Origin: Azospirillum ramasamyi
Lineage (GTDB): Bacteria; Pseudomonadota; Alphaproteobacteria; Azospirillales; Azospirillaceae
Assembly (NCBI RefSeq): GCF_003233655.1
Contig: NZ_CP029831.1
Span: 127,501 to 191,500 of the forward strand
DNA: 64,000 nt
Direction: 5' to 3'
The position numbers were made by a program, and so were the translations under genes. The notes under the pieces were generated by a model. The model was not told the DNA's origin and searched no databases. It saw only the letters and a list, made by a program, of their open reading frames with translations. Below, piece after piece: positions 10,214 to 17,968 of the stretch. How positions within the stretch are numbered: position 1 is the first letter of the stretch; each line of letters opens with the position of its first letter.

Positions 10214-10918
10214 TCAAACCGACCGCGTCAGCCCGCCATCGACCCGGATGTTCTGGCCGGTGATGTAGCCGGCCCCCGGCGAGGCCAGGAAAGCGACCGT
10301 GGCCGCGATCTCCTCGCTGCTGCCGTAGCGTTGCATGGGCACGCTCCGGCGGCGCTCCTCCGTCGCGGGCAGGCTGTCGATCCAGCCCGGCAGGACGTTG
10401 TTCATCCGCACATTGTCCGCCGCATACTGGTCGGCGAAGATCTTGGTGTAGGCCGCCAGACCGGCCCGCGCGACGGCGGAGGTCGGAAACATGGCGCTCG
10501 GCTCGAAGGCCCAGGCGGTGGAGATGTTGACGATGGAGCCCGACTTCTGCGCAACCATGACCGGCGCCACCAGCCGGACCGCCCGCGCGACGTTGAGGAA
10601 ATAGACCTCGATCCCGCGGTGCCAGTCCTCGTCGCTGATCTCCAGCAACGGACCGCGCGGACCATGCCCGGCGCTGTTGACCAGCGCGTCGATGCGGCCC
10701 CAGCGCTCCATCGTGGCGTCGACCAGCCGCTTCAGGTCGTCGTTGGACTGGTTCGACCCGGTCACCCCGATGCCGCCCAGTTCCGCCGCCAGCGCCTCGC
10801 CCTTGCCGGAGGAGGACAGGATCGCGACCTTGAACCCGTCGGCCGCCAGGCGGCGGGCCGAGGCCGCCCCCATGCCGCTGCCCCCGGCCGTGACGACGGC
10901 CACCTTCTCTCCAGACAT
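10214..10918 (-). CDS. SDR family protein lacking the usual catalytic Tyr and Lys
   Basis: A 234-residue Rossmann-fold short-chain dehydrogenase/reductase-like protein. The nucleotide-binding motif TAGGSGMG (10-17), the NSAG motif (81-84) and a C-terminal ITGQNIRVDGG are clear. GGGAGGG upstream fixes the ATG at 10918. Aligning by hand from the catalytic Ser133, the expected Tyr falls on Thr146 and the expected Lys on Ala150, within FPTSAVARAGL. The protein therefore either uses other residues, binds nucleotide without catalysis, or has a shifted active site. A downstream YTK (about 157-159) does not fit YxxxK spacing. It follows the Rrf2 regulator on the same strand, with three 17-bp repeats between them. 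Substrate unknown. Confidence 0.8.
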   Translation of the reverse strand: MSGEKVAVVTAGGSGMGAASARRLAADGFKVAILSSSGKGEALAAELGGIGVTGSNQSNDDLKRLVDATMERWGRIDALVNSAGHGPRGPLLEISDEDWHRGIEVYFLNVARAVRLVAPVMVAQKSGSIVNISTAWAFEPSAMFPTSAVARAGLAAYTKIFADQYAADNVRMNNVLPGWIDSLPATEERRRSVPMQRYGSSEEIAATVAFLASPGAGYITGQNIRVDGGLTRSV

Positions 10919-10983
10919 CCTGAACCCTCCCGAGATCATGTTGGACCCGCCAACCATAGGGAGACGGGAGCATGGCCTCAAAC

Positions 10984-11033
10984 GCGATTTCAGGATGGGC
11001 GCGATTTCAGGATGGGCGCGATTCTAGGATGGG
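10984..11033. repeat. Three tandem 17-bp repeats
   Basis: GCGATTTCAGGATGGGC occurs at 10984-11000 and 11001-11017 exactly, then a third copy at 11018-11033 with one change (GATTCTAGG) that breaks off after GATGGG. They fill the gap between the Rrf2 stop and the SDR start. The third copy creates CTAG; the roughly 1.6-helical-turn period is not the in-phase spacing typical of operator arrays. Confidence 0.85.
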
Positions 11034-11052
11034 AGGGCGGAGGCCCGGATGG

Positions 11053-11505
11053 TCAGATGTCGAAGTTGGCGGCGATGCTGCCGGTGGACTGGCGGTGGCG
11101 CAGGGCGTCGGCCAGCGTCTGGTTGTCGAGCACCGCGGCGGTGGCGTCGCGGACCTGGACCATCAGCCAGCGGACAGAGCAGGTCTGCGTATCGATGCAA
11201 TCCTCGCACGGCCGGAAGGAGGCCTTGCTGGCGCAGGGGATCGGGGCCAGATGGCCGTCGATCAGGCGAATCACCTCGCCGAAGGTGATCTGCGCCGCCG
11301 GCCGCGCCAGCCGGTATCCGCCGCTCTTGCCGCGCTTGGCGAACAGCAGCCCTTCCTTGCGCAGCTCCACCAGAATCGCCTCCAGGAACTTGCGCGGGAT
11401 GTTCTCCCGCTCGGCGATGTCGGCGATCAGGATCAGATCGCCATTGTCCTTCTCCGCCAGCATGATCAGGGCACGCAACGCGTATTTGGCTTTCTGCGAC
11501 AGCAT
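11053..11505 (-). CDS. Rrf2 family transcriptional regulator (four-cysteine type)
   Basis: A 150-residue winged-helix regulator of the Rrf2 family (MLSQKAKYALRALIMLA, then the recognition region IPRKFLEAIL and the wing KRGKSGGYRLAR). The C-terminal effector region has four cysteines spaced C-X8-C-X2-C-X5-C, unlike IscR (C-X5-C-X5-C) and unlike the SUF regulator in this window. Relatives with this pattern may sense cysteine or O-acetylserine status or carry a cluster (inference). A perfect ATTCCG-G-CGGAAT palindrome overlaps the start codon, suggesting autoregulation. The SDR follows on the same strand. Confidence 0.88.
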   Translation of the reverse strand: MLSQKAKYALRALIMLAEKDNGDLILIADIAERENIPRKFLEAILVELRKEGLLFAKRGKSGGYRLARPAAQITFGEVIRLIDGHLAPIPCASKASFRPCEDCIDTQTCSVRWLMVQVRDATAAVLDNQTLADALRHRQSTGSIAANFDI

Positions 11506-11516
11506 TCCGGCGGAAT
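11504..11516. promoter_or_regulatory. Palindrome over the Rrf2 start codon
   Basis: ATTCCG-G-CGGAAT, a perfect 6-bp inverted repeat with one central base, includes the first bases of the start codon. A bound protein here would block transcription or initiation of the Rrf2 gene. The binding protein is not known. Confidence 0.4.
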
Positions 11517-11763
11517 CCGTATTATTTGCGGCAGCGGCTGGTACTGCCGCCCCGATCTAAAGCTTCAGTGGTTAACATTTGGTGCCGGCCCGGTATTCCA
11601 CCCAAAGGCATGACACCCGGCCGGACCTGCGGACCTTAGCCAGAATCTCCGCCCAATGCGACCGGCTTTGCGCGAATGGTTTGCGGCCGCCGCCGTGGGC
11701 GCGTTAAGGTCGCGCAGCCCAATGGTCCGTTCCGCCAACTCCAAGCAGCCCGAAGGTCAGGAC

Positions 11764-12396
11764 ATGCAGTACGCCATCGTTCCGGTCACACCGTTCCAGC
11801 AGAACTGCACGGTGCTCTGGTGCCCCGAGACGATGAAGGGGGCGGCCATCGATCCCGGCGGCGACTTGAACCGCATCCTGGCCGCCGCGAAGGCGAAGGG
11901 CGTTACGCTGGAGAAGATCCTGGTCACCCACGGCCACATCGACCATGCCGGCGCCGTCGCCGATCTGGCCGACAAGCTGTCGCTGCCGATCGAGGGACCG
12001 CACCGCGATGACCAGTTCTGGATCGACGGCATGCCGATGCAGAGCCAGATGTTCGGCTTCCCGCCCGTCCGCTCCTTCACGCCCAACCGCTGGCTGGAGG
12101 AGGGCGATACGGTGACCGTCGGCAACCAGACGCTGGAGGTCCGCCACTGCCCCGGCCACACCCCCGGCCATGTGGTGTTCGTCCACCGGCCGTCGAAGCT
12201 CGCCATCGTCGGCGACGTGCTGTTCCAGGGTTCCATCGGCCGCACCGACTTCCCCAAGGGCAACTATGCCGACCTGATCGCCTCGATCCGCGACAAGCTG
12301 CTTCCCTATGGCGACGACATCGCCTTCATCCCCGGCCACGGCCCGATGTCCAGCTTCGGGCAGGAGCGGCTGTACAATCCGTTCCTGAACGACTGA
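11764..12396 (+). CDS. MBL-fold metallohydrolase (YcbL/glyoxalase II-like)
   Basis: A 210-residue metallo-beta-lactamase-fold hydrolase. Metal ligands are the HGHIDH motif (THGHIDHAG, about residues 58-66), the His in CPGHTPGH, the Asp in IVGDVLF and the late His in IPGHGP, which matches the short single-domain YcbL group of glyoxalase II-like thioesterases. Likely role is hydrolysis of S-lactoylglutathione or a similar thioester in the cytoplasm. The ATG at 11764 has AAGG about 8 nt upstream; an in-frame ATG at 11656 adds an unconserved arginine-rich leader. It converges on the ParB gene with a 31-base gap. Confidence 0.88.
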   Translation: MQYAIVPVTPFQQNCTVLWCPETMKGAAIDPGGDLNRILAAAKAKGVTLEKILVTHGHIDHAGAVADLADKLSLPIEGPHRDDQFWIDGMPMQSQMFGFPPVRSFTPNRWLEEGDTVTVGNQTLEVRHCPGHTPGHVVFVHRPSKLAIVGDVLFQGSIGRTDFPKGNYADLIASIRDKLLPYGDDIAFIPGHGPMSSFGQERLYNPFLND

Positions 12397-12427
12397 TTAG
12401 CCTCTCTCGCCCCGGCCACCCTCCCCT

Positions 12428-13249
12428 TCAATCCACCATCGGCTCATCGCCGAGCAGCAGATCGATGCGGCGCCGCAGGCTGATCAGTTCGCGGCGCTGC
12501 ATGTCGTCGACATAGGCGCGGTGCTCGCGCGGGTCGCCCAGCCTGGCGGTGGCGCGGCGCAGCGCGTCGAGGAAGCGGCCGACCGCCGACATGGTGCGCA
12601 GCGAGGGTTCCTTGGCGGCGTCCTTGCGGCTGCGGGCGGCCTGGACGGTGCCGTCGCCGGCCTTCACCTGCTCCCACAGCGCCATCTGCTCCTCCAGATC
12701 CTTGATCCAGGCGATTTCGATCAGGGTGGAGCGGGAAACGTCGTGGTGGGCGGCGGCATATTCCTGCTTGATCGTCTCCGGCAGGGTGTTCAGCCGCAGG
12801 GTATGGCTGACGTTGCTCTGGCTCTTGCCGATGATTCGGCCGAGCTGCTCCTGCGTATAGCCGAAGCGCTCGATCAGCCGGGCCAGCGCCTCCGCCAGTT
12901 CCAACGCATCCAGATCGACGCGCTGCACATTCTCCACCAGCGACAGTTCGTCGGGATTGCCGGAGGTGACCAGCGCGTAGATGGTCGCCAGCCCCAGCAT
13001 CTCATGGGCGCGCAGCCTGCGTTCGCCGGCGACCAGCCGATGGCCGCCCACGACCTCCTGCACAAGGATCGGCTGCTTCAGCCCATAATGCGCGATCGAG
13101 TCGGCAAGCCCCCGCATCTCTTCAGGGTCGAAGTGACGGCGCGGCATGGCCGGATTGCGCATGATCCTTGCCACGTCGAGCTCCAGCAGCCGGGGCGGCT
13201 TGCCCGTATCGTCGAACAGGTCCGAATGATCGGGCGCGAGCGTCGGCAT
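12428..13249 (-). CDS. Orphan ParB/Spo0J-like DNA-binding protein
   Basis: A 273-residue ParB-family protein. The ParB/Srx N-terminal domain (about 20-110) carries the CTP-binding signature GERRLRAHEMLGL and ENVQRVDLDALE; a helix-turn-helix follows (about 118-165, YTQEQLGRIIGKSQSNVSHTLR). The C-terminal part is basic. No parA, repABC or origin gene is near, so it is not a plasmid-partition pair in this window; orphan ParB proteins often act as regulators or nucleoid proteins (family knowledge). The start at 13249 has GGGGA some 12 nt upstream. Confidence 0.85.
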   Translation of the reverse strand: MPTLAPDHSDLFDDTGKPPRLLELDVARIMRNPAMPRRHFDPEEMRGLADSIAHYGLKQPILVQEVVGGHRLVAGERRLRAHEMLGLATIYALVTSGNPDELSLVENVQRVDLDALELAEALARLIERFGYTQEQLGRIIGKSQSNVSHTLRLNTLPETIKQEYAAAHHDVSRSTLIEIAWIKDLEEQMALWEQVKAGDGTVQAARSRKDAAKEPSLRTMSAVGRFLDALRRATARLGDPREHRAYVDDMQRRELISLRRRIDLLLGDEPMVD

Positions 13250-13582
13250 GGCGTGTTCTGGTCCCCTGATTCCCAGTCCTTCCGGTTTCGCAACGGTGCC
13301 CCGGCGGTCCCGGCCATGTCAACGGTGGAGTGGAAGAAAAGGAGAACATTGCGGCCGCGATTCGCGGATGGGCCGGCATTCGCGGTTATTCTCCCGGTTC
13401 GGAGTACTCCCAGGGGCGTAGTCCGCCGAAATATTCGGCAGGCATGGAGCTTAACGACGTCTCTCCTGTTTTGTTAAACGATCGTTCAAAATCCATTCGG
13501 CTGGCGCAATGAAACGTAACTCAGTAGAAAGGGTTGAAGCAGAGCCGAGGAATTGATCCGGCGTCTGTTGGGAGGTCGGTAG
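13250..13582. promoter_or_regulatory. Divergent promoter region with TetR-like palindrome
   Basis: About 330 bases between divergent parB-like and methyltransferase genes. It holds TTAAACGATCGTTCAA at 13474-13489, built on the perfect 10-bp palindrome AACGATCGTT (13477-13486), about 95 bases upstream of the methyltransferase. This size and composition are typical of TetR-family operators, but no TetR gene is nearby. Nothing else stands out. Confidence 0.45.
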
Positions 13583-14158
13583 ATGTCACTTGCTGAGCGC
13601 AAGCTTTTTGTCGAGCGCTGGATTCGCTCACCCCTGAAGGTCGGGTCGGTAACTCCAAGCGGACCTGAACTCTGCCGCGCCATGGCGAAGGCCGCCAATT
13701 GCACTCCCACCCGGCGCATGGTGGAACTGGGGCCGGGCACCGGCCCGGTCACGTCGGCGCTGCTGGCCCATGGCGTCGATCCCGGCAATCTGCTGATGGT
13801 CGAACTCGACCGCGCCTTCGCCAATCAGCTGTCGATCCTGCACCCGGACGCCACCGTGGTGCATGGCGACGCGACGCGGGTGCATCGGATCGTCCAGTCC
13901 CATGGTTGGGAAACCTGCGACGCGGTGGTGTCGGGCCTGCCGCTGATCGCCATGCCTCTGTCTGTCCAGGCACGGATCGTGCGCGGCGCCTTTTCCGTAC
14001 TGGCGCCCGATGGGGTTTTCGTGCAATTCACCTATGGCCCCTTCGCCCCGGTGAACCCGGAGCTGATCCGGCGGCTGCGGCTGAAGCCGCGGCGACATGC
14101 CTGGATCGCCCGGAACCTGCCGCCGGCGTCGGTGTGGACCTTCCGCCGGCTGCCCTGA
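13583..14158 (+). CDS. PmtA-like phospholipid N-methyltransferase
   Basis: A 191-residue class I SAM-dependent methyltransferase of the short Rhodobacter-type PmtA group. The N-terminal pattern FVERWIRSPLKVGSVTPSGP matches the lipid-binding start of these enzymes; the SAM motif VELGPGTGPVT follows at about residues 47-57, then VELDRAFANQL and a hydrophobic PL-rich segment (VVSGLPLIAMPL). The family methylates phosphatidylethanolamine toward phosphatidylcholine at the inner membrane face (family knowledge). The next gene, another methyltransferase, starts 9 nt after its stop, so the two are probably cotranscribed. An rRNA-adenine-methylase relative is the alternative, but the N-terminus argues for PmtA. 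Confidence 0.8.
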   Translation: MSLAERKLFVERWIRSPLKVGSVTPSGPELCRAMAKAANCTPTRRMVELGPGTGPVTSALLAHGVDPGNLLMVELDRAFANQLSILHPDATVVHGDATRVHRIVQSHGWETCDAVVSGLPLIAMPLSVQARIVRGAFSVLAPDGVFVQFTYGPFAPVNPELIRRLRLKPRRHAWIARNLPPASVWTFRRLP

Positions 14159-14167
14159 CGAGTTGTT

Positions 14168-15499
14168 TTGACCGCTGACACTGTATTTCCTGACACTGCT
14201 CTGGACGAGGCGCGCGCCCTGATCGACGCGCGCCGTTACCGCCCCGCCCTGCGCCTGCTGCGCGGCGACGCCATTCCCAACGGTCTGGAGCGGCTGCATC
14301 TGCTGGGGCTGGCCCATCTCGGCCGCCGCGATGCCCCGGCTGCCATCGCCTGCCTGCGCCGGGTGCTGGCCGACCGGCCGGACGACGCCGACCGCCTCGC
14401 CGTCCTCGCCTCGGCCCATCAGACCGACAACGCCCCCTTCCCCGCCGTCCGCTGGTTCGAACGCGCTGCCCGCGTCGCTCCCGACCACCCGGCCTTCACG
14501 ACGGCGCTGGCCGGCGCCCTGCGCCGCGACGCCCGCTACGGAGACGCGCTGATCCTGGCGCGCGAGGCGCTGTCGGCGGGCGATCACTCTCCCGACATCC
14601 GCTACGAAGCAGCGATGGCGGCGGCCTATCTCGGCGACGATGCGGAGGCTCTGGGCCATTTCGACGCGCTGCTGGCCGACGATCCCGAACATGCCGCGGC
14701 GTGGTTCGGCAGCCATGCCCAGGCGTTGCACCATCACGGCGTGGATGCGGCGCTGCGCCGCCTGCGCCGCGCCACCCGCTGCGGTGGGGCCAATGGCAAA
14801 TACTGGGGCTATCTCGCCGCCACCTTGCGGCTCCTCGGCCGCAGCGCGGAGGCCGACGCCGTCGAAGCGGCCGAGATCGGCGACAACCCGAAGCGCCGGC
14901 CGCTGCCTGACGGCGCCAGGGCGCTTTTGCCGAGGTTCTCATCCGACTTCCGCCTGTTCGGCAACAGCGGCCGGCTGCTGCGCCATGTGCTGGCCTGCGC
15001 CGACACGCCCGGACTGGTGCTGGAATTCGGCGTGCGGCGCGGCACCTCGCTCGACCACATCGCCGACGCCGCCGGGCAGGAGGTCCACGGCTTCGATTCG
15101 TTCGAGGGACTGCCGGAGGGCTGGGTGAACTCCCCCCGCGGCGTGCTGACCACCGGCAGCCAGCTTCCGCCGGTGCGCGGCAACGCCCGCCTGCATGTGG
15201 GATGGTTCGAGGACAGCCTGCCGCCCTTCCTCGCGGCCCATCCGGGGCCGGTGCGCTTCGTGAATGTGGACAGCGACATCTACGCCTCGGCCCGCACCGT
15301 GCTGACCGCGCTGGCGGATCGGGTGCGGCCGGGAACCGTCATCGTCTTCGACGAATATATCGGCAACCGCAGCTGGCGCGACGACGAGTACCGGGCGTTC
15401 CAGGAATTCGCCGCGGAGAACGCCGTGCGGTACGAGTATTTCGCCGCGAGCCCCTACACCAAGCAGGTGGCGGTGCGGGTTTTGGGAATCGGAATCTAG
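14168..15499 (+). CDS. TPR protein fused to a TylF/MycF-like methyltransferase
   Basis: A 443-residue fusion. Residues about 10-235 form TPR-type helical repeats (ALIDARRYRPALRLLRG, RDAPAAIACLRRVL, YGDALILAREAL). Residues about 250-440 are a class I SAM methyltransferase of the TylF/MycF group: VLEFGVRRGTSLDHIA, GFDSFEGLPEGW, VNVDSDIYASARTVL and a metal-region VFDEYIG. Such domains methylate sugar or small-molecule hydroxyls, and TPR fusions are found in polysaccharide and glycan loci (family knowledge). The start is probably TTG at 14168, just after the PmtA-like stop, with no strong ribosome site, so translation may be coupled. Substrate unknown. Confidence 0.8.
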   Translation: MTADTVFPDTALDEARALIDARRYRPALRLLRGDAIPNGLERLHLLGLAHLGRRDAPAAIACLRRVLADRPDDADRLAVLASAHQTDNAPFPAVRWFERAARVAPDHPAFTTALAGALRRDARYGDALILAREALSAGDHSPDIRYEAAMAAAYLGDDAEALGHFDALLADDPEHAAAWFGSHAQALHHHGVDAALRRLRRATRCGGANGKYWGYLAATLRLLGRSAEADAVEAAEIGDNPKRRPLPDGARALLPRFSSDFRLFGNSGRLLRHVLACADTPGLVLEFGVRRGTSLDHIADAAGQEVHGFDSFEGLPEGWVNSPRGVLTTGSQLPPVRGNARLHVGWFEDSLPPFLAAHPGPVRFVNVDSDIYASARTVLTALADRVRPGTVIVFDEYIGNRSWRDDEYRAFQEFAAENAVRYEYFAASPYTKQVAVRVLGIGI

Positions 15500-15526
15500 T
15501 TGCTGCTGCAGTAGCCCCCTCCCCAT

Positions 15527-15564
15527 CCCTCCCCCGCTTTCGCGGGAGAGGGGGCGGGATTTTT
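15527..15564 (+). terminator. REP-like hairpin with T-run
   Basis: Stem CCCTCCCCCGC (15527-15537) / GCGGGAGAGGG (15542-15552), loop TTTC, one mismatch, followed after seven bases by ATTTTT. The same CCCTCtCCCGC-type hairpin recurs at 52449-52479. A third related right arm lies at 15596-15611. It may end the methyltransferase transcript and belong to a dispersed repeat family. Confidence 0.6.
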
Positions 15565-15637
15565 GGGCGACTTGAACAATACGTGACTTGATCGCGAAGC
15601 GGGGGAGGGGGGATTGGCCCCTCCCACCGCCACGACC

Positions 15638-17809
15638 TCAATCCGCCGCCTTCACCTGACGGCGGCGCGCATGCAGGACCGGCTCGGTGTAGCCGTTCGG
15701 CTGGACGCGGCCCTTGAACACCAGATCGCAGGCGGCCTGGAAGGCGATGCTGCCGTCGAAGTTGCCGGCCATCGGCTTGTACAGCGGGTCGCCGGCATTC
15801 TGCTTGTCGACGACGGCGGCCATGCGCTTCATGACCTCCATCACCTGGGCCTCGGTGCAGATGCCGTGGTGCAGCCAGTTGGCGATGTGCTGGCTGGAGA
15901 TGCGCAGCGTGGCACGGTCCTCCATCAGCCCGACGTCGTGGATGTCCGGCACCTTGGAGCAGCCGACGCCCTGGTCGATCCAGCGCACCACATAGCCGAG
16001 GATGCCCTGGGCGTTGTTCTCCAGCTCCTCCCGGATCTCGTCCTCCGACCAGTTGGGGCGGTCGGCGAGCGGGATGGTCAGGATGTCGGACAGGGCGGCG
16101 GCCTGGCGCTTGGCCAGCTGGTCCTGCACCTCGGCCACGTTCACGGCGTGATAGTGGGTGGCGTGCAGGGTGGCGGCGGTCGGTGACGGAACCCAGGCGG
16201 TGTTGGCGCCGGCCTTCGGGTGGCCGATCTTGGCGACCAGCATGTCGGCCATCTTGTCCGGCATCGCCCACATGCCCTTGCCGATCTGCGCGCGGCCCTT
16301 CAGGCCCGCCCTCAGGCCGACATCGACGTTGTTGTCCTCATAGGCCGAAATCCACTTGGTGGCCTTCATGGCCGCCTTGCGGACGACCGGACCGGCCTCC
16401 ATCGAGGTGTGGATCTCGTCGCCGGTGCGGTCCAGGAAGCCGGTGTTGATGAAGACCACGCGGTCCTTGGCGGCGCGGATGCACTCCTTGAGGTTGACGC
16501 TGGTACGGCGCTCCTCGTCCATGATGCCGACCTTGAGGGTGTTGCGGGTCATCCCCAGCAGATCCTCGATGCGGCCGAACAGCTCGTCGGCGAAGGCGAC
16601 CTCTTCCGGGCCGTGCATCTTCGGCTTCACAATATAGACCGAGCCGGCGCGGCTGTTGCGCAGGCCGCCATCAGCTTTGGAAGCGGCCTTCAAGTCATGC
16701 AGCGCGATCAGCGAGGTGAAGACGCCGTCCAGGATGCCTTCCGGCGCCTCGCTGCCGTCGGACAGCTTGACCATGTCGATGGTCATCAGGTGGCCGACGT
16801 TGCGGATCAGCAGCAGGCTGCGGCCATGCAGGGTGACGCTGCCGGTCGGCGTGGTGTAGGCGCGATCCGGGTTCAGCTTGCGGACGACGGTCTTGTCGCC
16901 CTTGGGGAAGCTGGCTTCCAGCGTGCCCTTCATCAGGCCCAGCCAGTTGCGGTAGGCGACGACCTTGTCTTCCGCATCCACGGTGGCGACGGAATCCTCG
17001 CAATCCTGGATGGTCGACAGCGCGGCTTCCAGCACCACGTCGGCCACGCCGGCCGCGTCGTCCTTGCCGATCACGCTGTTGCGGTCGATGCGGATCTCGA
17101 TGTGGGTGCCGTTCTGGACCAGCAGCACCGCCGACGGTGCCGAAGCCTCGCCCTGCCAGCCGACGAAGGCGGCTTTGTCCTTCAGGCCGGTCTTGCCGCC
17201 GGACTTCAGCGTCACCGCCAGCGCGTCGCCCTCGACCGCGTAGGCCGTGGCGTCGGCATGGCTGCCCTCGGCCAGGGGAACGCTGTCGTCCAGGAACTTG
17301 CGCGCCCAGGCGATCACCTGCGCGCCGCGGGCGGCGTCATAGCCGCCGGGTGCCGGGGTGCCGGGGATGGCGTCGGTGCCATACAGCGCGTCGTACAGGC
17401 TGCCCCAGCGCGCATTGGCGGCGTTCAGGGCATAGCGGGCGTTGGTGATCGGCACCACCAGCTGCGGGCCGGCGAGATAGGCGATCTCCGGATCGACGTT
17501 GCCGGTGCCGACGGTGAAATCGCCGCCCTCCGGAACCAGATAGCCGATCTGGCGCAGGAAGGACTCGTATTCGGCCTGGTCCAGGACCTTGCCACGGCGG
17601 GCGGCATGCCACTCGTCGATCTGGGCCTGCAGGCTGTCGCGCTTGTCCAGCAGGGCCTTGTTGCGCGGCGCCAGCTCGTGCAGGAGCTGGTCGAGACCGT
17701 TCCAGAGACGTTCGGCGTCGACACCGGTCCCCGGCAGCGCCTCGTCGTTGATGAAGTCGTAAAGCGGTCGGGCGATTTCGAGGCCGCCGTGGCGGATCCA
17801 GTTGCTCAT
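15638..17809 (-). CDS. glcB: Malate synthase G
   Basis: A 723-residue malate synthase G, the usual length of the monomeric G form. It condenses glyoxylate and acetyl-CoA to malate. Recognised blocks: the N-terminal [37 protein letters not shown] with the Mg-binding acidic residues, the active-site region [33 protein letters not shown], and the C-terminal [20 protein letters not shown]. The ATG at 17809 fits the family start MSNWI. No isocitrate lyase or glycolate oxidase genes adjoin it. It probably has its own promoter in the gap toward 17968. Confidence 0.97.
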   Translation of the reverse strand: MSNWIRHGGLEIARPLYDFINDEALPGTGVDAERLWNGLDQLLHELAPRNKALLDKRDSLQAQIDEWHAARRGKVLDQAEYESFLRQIGYLVPEGGDFTVGTGNVDPEIAYLAGPQLVVPITNARYALNAANARWGSLYDALYGTDAIPGTPAPGGYDAARGAQVIAWARKFLDDSVPLAEGSHADATAYAVEGDALAVTLKSGGKTGLKDKAAFVGWQGEASAPSAVLLVQNGTHIEIRIDRNSVIGKDDAAGVADVVLEAALSTIQDCEDSVATVDAEDKVVAYRNWLGLMKGTLEASFPKGDKTVVRKLNPDRAYTTPTGSVTLHGRSLLLIRNVGHLMTIDMVKLSDGSEAPEGILDGVFTSLIALHDLKAASKADGGLRNSRAGSVYIVKPKMHGPEEVAFADELFGRIEDLLGMTRNTLKVGIMDEERRTSVNLKECIRAAKDRVVFINTGFLDRTGDEIHTSMEAGPVVRKAAMKATKWISAYEDNNVDVGLRAGLKGRAQIGKGMWAMPDKMADMLVAKIGHPKAGANTAWVPSPTAATLHATHYHAVNVAEVQDQLAKRQAAALSDILTIPLADRPNWSEDEIREELENNAQGILGYVVRWIDQGVGCSKVPDIHDVGLMEDRATLRISSQHIANWLHHGICTEAQVMEVMKRMAAVVDKQNAGDPLYKPMAGNFDGSIAFQAACDLVFKGRVQPNGYTEPVLHARRRQVKAAD

Positions 17810-17968
17810 CTCGTTGCGTGTCCCATTCTCTTGCGCTCGGTTCGCAGACCCCTCTCCGGGAGTCTTGGTGCTTCGGTTATCGCGTCTTCCGCGCGAGCCG
17901 GTCAACACAATGTCGCACCGCAGCGTATGGAGAAATGGTAGCAGACCGCCGGTGCCCGGCGAGCCGCT

